NCBI GenBank assembly: GCA_018105865.1
Contig: CM030851.1
Coordinates: 8,968,828 to 9,032,827 of the forward strand
Length of the DNA: 64,000 bases
DNA from: Metaphire vulgaris
Taxonomy: Eukaryota; Annelida; Clitellata; Crassiclitellata; Megascolecidae
Direction: 5' to 3'
Of the stretch, positions 1-11,100 are shown in pieces (positions within the stretch are counted from its first letter, which is position 1; every line of letters begins with the position of its first letter). The translations under genes and the position numbers were made by a program. The notes under the pieces are model-generated. The model saw nothing but the letters and a program-made list of their open reading frames with translations. It ran no database searches and was not told the origin of the DNA.

Positions 1-323
1 TTTTGAAGTTCAAAAATTTCTCGTGGACCACCTGATAAATTGAGTAGTCATCTGCTGATTCTGCTCCTAAAAGCGGTTATTACCTTTTTTGTTTTTTGCT
101 TGCCAAGTTGCCAGATATTTCAAGTTGAAAATGCACAAAATGTGCCGATAACCTTTGTTGATGACCTTGTTTTGCTCGTCGGACTTTTCAAAATTTTCAC
201 ACGGAAAATATCATATAAAAATTATATGTCTTTTTATTTACGTTTTTTTCAGACCGCCGCGGACCACTAGACCCACTCTCGCGGACCACTTGTGGTCCGC
301 GGACCAAGGGTTGAGAACCACTG
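1..323. repeat. hAT-type element, right part, truncated by window edge
   Basis: The stretch ends in GGTTGAGAACCACTG, the usual terminus of a large group of hAT elements. It contains several 'cggaccac' blocks, some inverted (about 255-305), and two versions of the recurring motif GATGACCTTTTTTGCTTGTC near 80-105 and 160-180. The left end lies outside the window, so the 8-bp target duplication cannot be checked. Confidence 0.5.
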
Positions 324-1148
324 ATATAAATAGGAGTTTGTGGGCGTTGACATGCGAAACATTAAAACGTAAATACCTAATTTTTCTCATCTCTGGCTAC
401 GCTCCTGTAGTCGAGAATGACGCGTACACAGGTCAAAAATGACGTTCTGCGGACGCTTGACGTCATTTCCGCATCCGGCGTTTGAGACGACGCTGACTGA
501 CTCGCTTAGGATTCAAAGTAAAGCAAGAGGTAACGTTGGGAGGAATTGTTTTTGGATTTATAGGGTTAAATCGAATTACTTAATTCTCAACTTAACACAT
601 TAAAATTGATACTAGCAATGATGTGAAAATTAGCCTCGGGAACTGTTGTTACTCATGGTAGCTACAATGTAAGTAAGTCAACTGTTGTGAATTTATCGCT
701 GTAGGCGCTGTTATAGTGCCGTTGTTGAAGTACAGTAAAACCCATTTTGCCACCATTCGTCCGACGTCAAACTTTGACGCGAGGTGAATTGGCGGCTTAA
801 CGAATACAATGGGGTGCGTTGCATCGACCTTGTTGTGCACCCCGTGAGTGCCCAACTATTGGGGAAACTAATGATCCTCATTCCTCCCTCGCCGATAGGC
901 ATACGCTAGAAGAAGAAGAAACGAATGCAATGCTCATTAGGGGCTGTCCATTAATTATGTCAACAATTTTTGGGAAATTTTTGACCCCCTTGTCAACAAC
1001 TGTCAACTTTTAATTGTAAGAATAGGCCTAAGAATAGGCAGCTAGCCAGCTACTATGGTAGATTGGTACTGCTTTTGGAAGCACTTTTTAAATTTACAAT
1101 ATTCACTTAATTGTTTAGTGAATTTTGTTGTGTGTTTGTGTCAGAGTC
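324..1148. other. Intergenic, no gene seen; partial MITE at 940-1012
   Basis: I see no convincing exon. Small ORFs near 650-1010 have no recognisable content. Positions 940-1012 match one end of the MITE family with terminus GGGGCTGTCC that is also found at 34796-35208 and 44060-44514. Positions 1133-1144 are a likely splice acceptor or 5' UTR for the next gene. Confidence 0.5.
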
Positions 1149-4100
1149 ATGGACTCAAACTGGGATCCAATGAGAGATGCTTACAAATGTCCCAAATTCA
1201 ATCATCACGGTCTTCAGAATGCTCCAACAAGGCAGCCACAGAGGTGTGTAACAGTTGGATTGTTGTTTAATTATGTTTTTTTAATCTTCTTTCAGACTTC
1301 TGAGACTTCTGAATTTTTGACCTAGGAGCTTCTCTATCTATCTCCCTTGCTCTCTTGCTCTCTCTCTCTCTCTGCTTTTTGTTATGGATTTTTTAAAAAA
1401 GTTTAATAAACTTGCTCTTTTCTTTTGATTTCTGCCTTTAGAAATGTCAGGAAATTTGCTTCCTTGTAACATTGCTTATTTACTTATGTGTGCATATCTG
1501 TCTTTTTGTTATATTTATTACAGCTCTGAAGAAAATCTGTGTCTTTTTGTTACTGGTTTTCCTTCAAATGTGGATAGAGTAGGTGACCTTTTTTTTCATC
1601 TTTTTGTTACTGGTTTTCCTTCAAATGTGGATAGAGTAGGTGACCTTAAATACTTTTTTCATTGTTAGAGCAACTCATACACAGGTTGCTGGTAGGTAAC
1701 TGAACTGGTGCGCAGAACTCTGTTATCTGACAGGCGGATGGAACTCAGATCCAGTCGCCAAATTCAGCTAGTTGTCCCCCCTCCATCCAAGACAGCTAAA
1801 TTTGGGGACCGATCCGTCTCGAGGGGGATTCCCATACTTTGGAATGCCCTCCCCGAGGAAATTACCAGGGAGATGACACAAGATAGGTTTGCACAGAAAC
1901 TTAAGACGCACCTATTTGAAATCTCATATCAGATGTCTTTGTAAAGTGCTCTTGACTATGGCCTTCGCCAGGCAGATAGCACTATATAAATTGTCATTTA
2001 ATAATAATAATAATAATAATAATAATAGGTGTATTTTTTGGTCATGTTAGAGAAGAAGTACCTTTGTCTAATGTGTCCAGTTCTTAATTTTTGTGATCTG
2101 TTCCTGCTTTTGTTGTGAAAACTGAAATAATGGTAAACAGTTCCATTTTTCATTCAATAACCAACTTTATGACCTGATCTGAAAGGAAAATCATTTTTAA
2201 AATCTGATTTGGTGTGTTGTGGTGTTATGTTAAAATATTGTATTTTATCTGAAGGAAAAGAATGAAAAGGCTTCACGTCTTTTGTCTTGTATTGCATTAG
2301 CTTTTTGATGACATTTTATATGGTTTGACTTTTTCAAAATGAAATAAAGAACTGGAACCCAGAAAATTTAGCATTCTTTCATATGATTGGTTTACCTTAT
2401 AAACGGTCACAGCTGCATGTGGGCCATGTATATTTAATGACAGTCATTCTATGCAGTTCTGAGCAAGCATCATCCTGGATTATAGCAAACTAAGTTCCCA
2501 ACATATGTTCAATTTGTTGAATGTTTCTTTCATTTTCTAATTCTTCATATTACTCTTTATTTTATGCTTATTTGGCATAATTAGTTTGTTATTCTATTCA
2601 GTACGGCATAAAGAATTTCTTTTCACAAGCTGGACGGATAAATCATGTGAAGATATATCCCGACCAGCGACTCAAGAACCACATTGTTGCGTAAGTTTTA
2701 GGACTGTTTTCACTTATATTTGTTTGTCAAAGCATGTGCCTATTCTCAGGGATTTACTTGATGTGAGCATATTCATGCTCACCAAAAACTCCTCAATGCT
2801 CTTCCTGAGACACCTGAACTCCAGTTAAAGTAATCAGATTGGTGGTCCATAAGAGGTGCTATATATATACTTTTTTTCATTACATTACACTATACATTCA
2901 ATTTAATATTACTGGTCATTTACCATTATAAATATTTGTAATAAAAAATTTTCCATTCTAATTATTTCAACACATTGACTTACAGAATTCTGTGCTCTTA
3001 CTTCGATTAGTGAATTCAACATTTTCTGCTGTTATAAATACCGGTATTGGTAATAATTTTTCCTGTTCTAGGTATGTCAACGTAGCTACCTACAAAGATG
3101 CTCTTGATGTAATTAGTGAATTCAACAATTTTTCATTTGGTGGCTCAACCATTCGAGTAGGATTTGCAGCCCCTTTGAAGCCATCTGCTGATACTTTGGT
3201 TTGTCATTACAGATTACATTTTATATGATATTATGGACTAAGGAGCATCAAATTGTAATAACACTTGTATATTAATTAATGTTTACATTAATCCTGATAC
3301 AGTATAAGGCAGGAATATTCAACTGAATTTTATGAAGGGCCACATTTTTTATGGCTGGTGCCTGAGAGCCAGGTGCAAAAAACTTGTTAGTTTAAAAATA
3401 TAGTTCATAAGTAATAGAAAACAGGCAAGTTGAAAACAATGCATTAAAAATATTTCCTATGTATTAGGAAAAAATTATATTTCTTATTGTTTCAGTATAT
3501 CTGTGGGCCATTTCACAATCCCTGGCGGGCCGGATCTGGCCGCCAGTTGAAAAACCCTGGCATAAGGTGTCATGGTTTTGACTCAGATCTTGTGTGATTG
3601 TGATATGGTGTGCCATCGGCTGATGCTTTTGTGCATTATGAAGTGGTGCTATAGAAGTTGATGATTATATCAGATTAGAGAGCGCTTCTGTTTTGCCATA
3701 AGCCCAGAATTTCACATTCTACTAGATGCTATTTTTCGAAATGGTAAGTCACTCTTCATTATGAGCGCTGCATGCATTTTGGTCTTGATACTTGTCTTAT
3801 TTATTTTAGATTTTGTCTATTGTAGATGCAGTCCAATTATGGTCCAGGCCATCTTGCACTGGGCAATTCTTCACAGCTACGGTAAAGTCTTAATTATTTT
3901 TTTTACAGTGACCTAGATTGCTAAGTTTTTGACATGTTTAACATGACCAGCGTTTGATTTGTCATTCGAAGATGAACATGCTGAATGTAAAAAAATTTGT
4001 GAGTTGAAGTACAGTCGAATCCTGTTATATCGGACTCGCTTATATCGAAATCCCACTTATATAAAAGTTTGAGCACAGGTCCTGCCCAACACAATGTTCA

Positions 4101-5696
4101 TAAATACAAAAGAGACCCTGATATACTGTATTGGACTCGCTTATTTCAAAATCTCGGGTTATATCAAAGCTGTTTCTTAGTCCATTTCGATCAGAAGCCG
4201 GTTGGATATATCAAAGTTACGTTCACTATATTGAAGTTCTTGTATTATCGCGATCCCTTGAGCTTCGATGTAACGAGAATCTATAGTAAATATTTGACTT
4301 TGGTCAACGGTCTTGGGAAATCTTTGTATAGCTGGCTATCGTCTCCTCCACCCTAAGCTTTGCAGCCGGGACCACAGAGAACTGCTTCAGTAGTCCTTAG
4401 AAGGGTATTTTCCTGACCACTGGACACAGGCGTAAATATCTATCAGGCCCCTAGTGTCAAGCTCCCTCCCCGCTTTCAGAGGGTAGGCTAGGGTAGGGGA
4501 AAGGCATTGAGGTTGGGTCCTCCACATTTTCACCCATGGCTGAATAAATAGGCCATCAAATAGTCAAAGCCGGTGGAAGGGTTTGCTCTGTCCTCCTCTA
4601 GACTTTCACTCTTGGAGATGTGGATACTTTAATTACTGTAGCCTACTTTGTCCACAAGGTCAAATCAGTCTGCTTGGTCTGCCAGCCTGGCCTTGTTAAC
4701 TGCCACTGATAAACAAAACATTGGGAGTTTAGAGAAAGAGATTTTCATAATTTAAAGTATTGGTTTATGCTTTTTCATTTGATTTTTTAAAGTAGTGATG
4801 GACCTTTTATTTTTAACATTTGTTGATGTACCGTAGATCTTAATATTTTGACATAAAATCAGTATTTTAGATGGTATCCTGGTGGGACATGCACATTTGC
4901 ACTAAACAAAATTTTGACTTTATATGACCCGGAATTGGATATGTTGAAACTTGAAAATATTTTATCATGATCCCTTCAGCTTCAATATAACAGGGTTCTA
5001 CTGTAATTATATACAGTGTGTCTGGCAGGCCAACCCGAGAAGGGCTTTTATTGCAGCAGTTTATTACTAATGCAGGATAGATCCAAATGGCTTATGGATT
5101 GGTTAGGGCCTTTAATTAATTCTAGAAATTCATCAATAGTAGATTAGAAGACTTAACATTCAAAATGAAAATATGCTTGACATTTTAAATAAACAACAAT
5201 AAATGATTTGTATTCAGATTGCATTTATATACACTGTTATTTTACAAGAGCACCTATATTTAACAGAAATATTGGCCCAAGGAAATAGATTAAAACAGGC
5301 CTTCCATTTTAAGTACAAATAGCAGAATATTACTTGATTAGTGAAATTCTGTATATTCTTTGACTAGTCTTTGCATTAATTTGAGTGCTGCATGTGTTTT
5401 ACTTGTCCAGACCCTCGTTTGCTGGTCTTGCTCAAATAATGTCCGATGTTGAGAGATTAAACACGACTCCAGATCATAGAAAGGTGGAGATTTTGGAGTT
5501 CCGTCGATTGCAACCGTCTTCTGAAGTTATTGATAGATTAATTCAGCAGCCAGTTTGTGATTGGGCAGTTCCAGTGAAGGCTGAACAGAGAAACAATGCG
5601 GCTGAAAAAGCGGAACGGAAAATACATGTAATAATGATTGTGATTCTGGGCTTTTACCTGGAACTGGTGCAACTGAGCAGCCATCTGGAAATCTGA
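1149..5696 (+). CDS. RRM-domain RNA-binding protein, spliced, unidentified
   Basis: Exons read as 1149-1243, 1442-1465 (24-nt microexon), 1524-1578, 2602-2690, 3072-3198, 3826-3881 and 5411 to about 5627 or 5696. Each has AG/GT borders and the phases agree. The product begins MDSNWDPMRDAYKCPK. Exons 3-5 form one RRM: RNP2-like LCLFVTGF, a helix with GIKNFFSQAGRINHV, RNP1-like HIVAYVNVATY, then GSTIRVGFAAPL as the last strand. A linker follows, then a helical, charged segment (SFAGLAQIMSDVERLN). After 'AERKIH' there is either a donor (ATACAT|gtaata at 5628) or a run-on to the stop at 5696; I cannot tell which. RRM proteins bind single-stranded RNA. A germline RRM/Tudor-type protein is one possibility, but I do not recognise the family. 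The gene converges on the fibulin gene. A 48-bp piece carrying the exon 3 donor is duplicated in the following intron. Confidence 0.62.
1543..1647 (+). repeat. 48-bp tandem duplication of RRM exon end plus donor
   Basis: Positions 1543-1590 recur almost exactly at 1600-1647. The unit covers the RNP2 strand codons, the AGA|gtaggt donor and the first intron bases. The second copy lacks a preceding AG acceptor, so it probably stays intronic, but it offers a second donor site. Confidence 0.8.
1690..2029 (+). mobile_element. CR1/L2-like LINE, 3' end
   Basis: Translation of 1708-1941 gives the typical non-LTR C-terminus, including IPILWNALPEEITREM and FAQKLKTHLFE. It is followed by 'gcactatataaat' and an (AAT)n tail at about 2001-2028, the expected simple-repeat 3' end. 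It lies in an intron of the RRM gene on the same strand. Confidence 0.75.
3310..3559. mobile_element. hAT-type MITE
   Basis: It starts CAGGAATATTCAACTG and ends CAGTTGAAAAACCCTG. The flanking octamers gtataagg and gcataagg agree at 7 of 8 positions, as expected for an aged hAT target duplication. The interior contains blocks of 'gggcc'. It is intronic. Confidence 0.7.
4012..5003. mobile_element. pogo/Tigger-like non-autonomous element
   Basis: The left end is CAGTCGAATCCTGTTATATC and the right end is the complement-related ATATAACAGGGTTCTACTG. Both are flanked by TA (4010-4011 and 5004-5005). Internal repeats such as 'ggactcgcttat' lie near both ends. No transposase coding remains. It lies in the intron before the last visible RRM exon. 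Confidence 0.6.
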
Positions 5697-7094
5697 ACTG
5701 AACTGAAAGCAGAAGCTTAATCCTTCTGTTAAATGACTTGCTTTGCAATAGAACTTACCAAGACCAACTTTGATTGTTAACAAATGATTATAATATTACA
5801 GAAATTTCATATAGTCTAACAAATACATTAAATTTAAAAAAATTACATAGGTTGAAGAATTTGAAGGACCATAGCATTGGTGAATATTTGTTTGTGCAGA
5901 GTTGGGTTGATTATGTGGTGACAGGTATGCTAATAAAGATGTTTAAATTTTAAGTGTTCTGTTACAATAGCAATTTGAAATCTTGTCCAGATAGGGCCTA
6001 CTTACATGTTTTATTCAATCTGATATTTTAAAATATTTCATGCAATCAAAATCGACCAAAGAGCCTTTTTATAAATAAACCCTTCCCTGTTTAATATTTA
6101 ACAGCTGTAAATTTGCTTAAACTCAAGCGCTGACTTCAAGCTTCTTATGTAATTACATGTGTAGTTGCACCAAGATAATGTGATATACAGTATTTCTTGT
6201 TAATTCACAGTCAAACTACAATACAGTGCTTGTAAATCTAGTTTAAAACTGTCTATACTTATTCAGCTCCTTAACTATGTACAGAATTAAATGGACATAT
6301 ACAAATACAAGTATCGTCTTCTTTCTTTCCTTCTGTCGTTCCCTATTAGGTTGGACGATCGGTCTGAATGAGTTCCTTCCACTTTTGTCTATCTCTTGCT
6401 GCCTTGGTCATTTGCATGAAGTTCATTTGGATTTCTCTGCATCCTCTTAAGTATTATATCAACGTTTTTCTTGGTCTTCCTTTTCTCCAAGGAGCTCTGA
6501 TGCATACTTTAAAGACTTTGAGATTTATTACAGAGTGGTTAAAGCTGTGATGCATCTAAGTTTATCTATTCTGTTACAATCGCTCCACCTCCTAAATTAA
6601 TTTTTCATCATTTTTGCACAAATCCAAGAACGACTTCGGCCAGAATGGGGGTAGCCCCTCGTACCATTTATTGTAAAACCACACTCTGGAAGCTTTAGTT
6701 TTACAAATTATAAGACAATGAATTCATTTCAGCATGCACAATAAAGACAACACAGAAAAATACTGTTAATGAAAAGTCATTGGTGTCAATTCAATTGTTA
6801 AGCTTTAGAAATCAGTTTACATCAGAGCAATAAATATCTGAGCAACATGACAATAAATGAACACAGTAATTCAATATGAAACAGTTAATCTAGTTACATT
6901 ATTAACTTCACTAAATATGTATGTTTTAGAGCTTTATGTTGAGTTCTGCATGTTTAGCTTATTATAAATTGCATATAACACCATTTCAAAAGACTCTGTT
7001 TTGGCAGGTATTTGCATGTAATGAAGATGTCACCAACTGATGCACCTGTTTCTCATGCTTAAACAGTCTTCATTTTAATAAGTGTTAGTTACAG
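5697..7094. other. Convergent intergenic region and 3' UTRs
   Basis: This lies between the end of the plus-strand RRM gene and the fibulin stop. No exon was recognised. An AATAAA on the minus strand at 6667-6672 could be the fibulin polyadenylation signal. Positions 6315-6500 are a LINE fragment listed separately. Confidence 0.4.
6315..6500 (-). mobile_element. LINE 3' fragment
   Basis: It is closely similar to 52010-52200, sharing 'ttccttc[tc]gtcgttccct' and 'tctgaatgagttccttccac'. That second copy is the 3' end of a minus-strand LINE with a recognisable protein, so this is a truncated copy of the same family. Confidence 0.65.
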
Positions 7095-8197
7095 CTACCA
7101 GTCTTCTCTGGTGACATAAATGAAGATACGTGCAACGGCTGTCCCGAAGAAAATCTCTTCGTTATTGCTTCCAAATTCTTTGCTGTAAATGTTCATGTCT
7201 AACTGAAGTTCGATGTCCTGTGGACCAGGGACTTCGCAAGTAACTGGATCATTGCTTCATTGTCACGCGCCTGGAACACAATTTATAACAGAAAGATCAG
7301 ATGTATTCAGAAGAATAACTAGTACACTCATTAACCGGAATGGCAATCACAGCAGTGATTTGGATTAATGTTACTACTATTACAAACTTAGAAGTGTATC
7401 AAATATTTGTAATCTAAAGGAGTTTCCCTGAATATTGCCATGGTCGGTATTTATGCAAAATGCTTTCCGTTCAGCTAATTATAATTATCACTCCAATTTA
7501 GTTTTGCAGACAGATAGGAAAATTCAGAAAAGTTATGCAGTCTACAATAATTTGACCTAAAATTTCAAAAATGTTTTAACGCAAACTTGACTCTTTGATG
7601 TTTGAAAACTTAAAATTTACAGATAAGGAGTTCTAGAAGATTTTTAGTGACAATTACAAAAACAAAAAACTTTGTAGCCGCACAAAGTGGACTACAAAAG
7701 ATGTTGAATACATTAAAACAGTGGTTCCCAAAATCCCTTGCATGACCCACAGGGGCCAATTTTAATTTTCAAGGAGGTAATTAGAAAATTTGAAATTTTA
7801 AACAGGGCAATTCGAGAATGACATAGTAATAGTGAATCTTTGGAATAACTTATTAATTTTCTAGGCCTCTAGATGATGATTACAAAATCAGAGGTAAATC
7901 CTATTGGAAGTTTGTGAAAGAAAACGTAATTCTTGTTGACAACCTACCTGACGCACTGCAAAATATGAACGGTTTACTCTGACTTCTCCTGTCCTAGGAT
8001 CCTTGGCACTGATCAATTTCAAATCAAAGGCCAGTCGTCTGTATGGAGACAGCGGTCCTCTCATGGTGAATAAGTCAGCCGGAGTTCTTATTCGAGTAGG
8101 AAAGGTAATAAAATTCGTAGAATACGATAATGGAGCATAAAGACATTCCGCATCACCCTGCGGACAAATGAACGTCTTTCTTTGGCATTTGACATTA
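7095..8197 (-). CDS. FBLN1: Fibulin exons 17-18: C-terminal module, frame broken
   Basis: Exon 17 (7948-8197) reads [18 protein letters not shown], later [19 protein letters not shown] and RSYFAVRQ, typical of the fibulin C-terminal domain. Exon 18 (7095-7270) enters as [13 protein letters not shown], but the conserved continuation [17 protein letters not shown], ending [14 protein letters not shown], lies in another frame. Exon 18 is 176 nt, one short of 177. Either a base is missing near 7230 (assembly error or real mutation), or splicing avoids it. A weak alternative donor at CAGGTAG|gttgtc (phase 1), joined to 'atccag|TTACTTGCG', would keep the frame. Confidence 0.85.
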
Positions 8198-11100
8198 CTG
8201 AAATCAACAAAAGTGACGTTTATACTTTTTAGCAGCCACGGACAGACATAATTACAAAGCTCATTGCATAAGTTCTTGCTCAGAAGCTGCCATCTGTTAG
8301 TATAATTATTTTTAGTAGCAGTTAATTATTAGAATTTTGAGATCCTGCATACAAGGCACGTTTCATCAAAAAATCAATCCAAGTGAGTCACTTAAGATTA
8401 TCTTTGAAACATTCTGAAAATTGATGCTGATATCAATAAGGGAGAAAATTAGTTAGCATGCCTATCTAATGCCAACCTCATAATTCTTCATTCACACATA
8501 TTAAATATTTAGTAGCATTTGACTTGTTTGCTTTACACTGCTTCTTGTGTTGAATTCACCAACTCAGTGCAGAGGCTGTACCTAACTTTTTCACTGAGTA
8601 ATGATTTTTTCAAACAGCTAAAATACCATAAAAATTTCTTTATTGTTAGAAAATTCTCTTCTGAAGTTTCATTTAATTATATTATTTTAAAACATTACTG
8701 ATTATAACTATTACTTAAGTAAAAAAATCTAAGTAAATCTCGTTAATTTCTAAAGCGCTTTCAAAAGATGCACCGAAGTAGCTCCTTATTCCTATGCGCT
8801 TAATCTCAAATGAAGTAGCTATAGCCAAAGGTGGGGTCATTCATGCTGGGTCATTTAATCAAAAGGGCGAGTGGGCAGGACGCTATAGCTATGGAGGAAA
8901 TGATTTTATAAAGAGAAATGATTTTAGTTTAGAAAGAAAAACATGAGGAGATGTTGCAAGAAGGGGAGAAAATTGTGACTCAGAGTTTATGTGGCTTTGA
9001 TGTAGACAACGAAGGGATATTGGAATTGAGTTCCAAAGCTCAGGTGCCGCATATGAAAAAGCACGATTACAAATTTTGAGAGATGATTGATTCAGAGGTC
9101 GAAGGAGAGTTACATGAGAAGAGGATCTAGTAGATCCAGGTTGTTGTGGAATTATCAGATTTCTTCGGTAGACTGGTTTTGATGTATGGAGTGAGTTATA
9201 AGTCATCGATATTATTTTATATTCAATGCGTTCTGTTATCTTGAGCCAGTGGAGAGATTTGAGTAATGGTGTAATGTGGCAAAATGTAGGCGATTTAGTT
9301 ACTGCACGAGCTAAGGCATTTTGAATCGATTGGAGTTTACATATGGAAGCCTTTGGAAGATTGTGAAACAGTGAGTTGCAGTAGTCTAACTTAGAGTGAA
9401 CTATTGAAGTGGCAATAGTGGAAGCAGTTTTAATATCAAGGTAGGGGCGAAGGCGACGTAGATCACGAATGTGAGCATAACAGGTTTTTGATAGTTGAGA
9501 TATGTGAGCTTCAAAATTTAGGGAGGAGTCAAAAGTAAATCCAAGATTTTTTGCAGTTGGAACAGGGGTTATTATTGTATCTGGGGCTAAAATCAGTGTG
9601 GGATTTTCAATTTTTTTCAGTTGTTGTGGCAGTCCAAATAAGAGAAATTCTGTATAAGAGAAATACTTATATCAAATTGTGATGCCTGTTCAAAATTACG
9701 TGCTTATGCTAAGGTTAGAACACCATTTGTAAGCACTAGAAATTAAAAGAAGATCAAGGCAAGAAGCAAGGGGTAAATTATTACTTTTATAAATAATAAC
9801 AAACTTGCCTGTTTCTGTTTCCTAAGATTGGAGCCTTTACAAATCCGGCGGGACAGGTAACTCTTTGACACTTATAGCTGCCTCTTGTATTGACGCAAAC
9901 ATCGTCACGATGTTGGCAGTTTGCTGTTTGCATCGCACACTCATTGATGTCTGATAAACAAAATGAATTTAAGCAAAATAACAGATTGCACACTTTATGG
10001 ATGCAGCTGGTAGACTATGATGTCTCACAACTTGTTTTGCATCATACTTGTTTTACCGAAGTGAAAATTCCACAATTTTATTGTTTCTCTTAAGTCACTA
10101 ATAAGACATTTTCTTGCAATTACAAATTCAGAGACATAGAAGATTTTGAACTCTTAGGTTAAAATTTCTGATCTTCCAGAAAATAAATTCGTTGATTTGG
10201 AAGTTTATTGTAACATTACTTTGTCAAAATAACCAAAAGAAATCCAAAAATCTGATCTATAAATAAGTCACAAACAGAAAGACACCTTGACATGTCTGGC
10301 CATCCGAACCCATTTGATAACCAGATGGACAGACACACTTATATGAACCATAAGTGTTCTCACATAAACCAAGACACACTTGAACACCATCTTCTTTTGC
10401 CTGTTGGCATTCATCCATATCTACAACAATTAAACAAATGTGTACTTTAAATTACATATTACCCGATAATTATAATCAGAACATTTCTACAGAAATGTAC
10501 ATTGTACACAGTATTGGCTACCAGTGTAAATGCTTTTAAAAGAAACTGAGAATTGCATTATAATACCAAACGTTCCTCTTTCAATCACCAATTTGTCCAC
10601 AATGCAGCCAACAACAACTCCAATTTATTGGCTTTCTGCTTTAATAGTCTTAGTCTTTTTTAGATTAACACATTTTTGTATGATAGCACCCATAGGAAAC
10701 TCCTAATCACCAAAAGTTTATTGTAATTTTTATAACAATGATGCTGGAGGGGCAAGTAGGCTGGTAGAAATCATATGACACCTTAGCATTACATCAATCA
10801 TTTAAAACAACAACACTGTTACATCAGCTTAAATAAAATAAATTTTATTATTTTATCATTTCAGTTTGTTCTCCAACATATGGAACACAATTTTTAAAGT
10901 TTTCAACACAAATAATAGATGAGATGTTGAAATGGTGTTAACACACACAGACACCATACACCATTGACACACTTCAAGATTTGTATTCCAAGTCAGCATT
11001 ATCAGGATGCTTTGTTCAGAAACTCTGGTTATTTGCAATTGCATAAAAGCAACACAGCCTAAGGAGGAAGAGTGAATTGTGAGACATGCTTTTTGTGTAG

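Noticed and set aside
649..1013. Small ORFs on both strands
   Set aside because: Short, with no recognisable residues or splice signals, and overlapping a MITE fragment.
9890..10093. Plus-strand ORF of 67 codons
   Set aside because: Antisense to fibulin exon 16.
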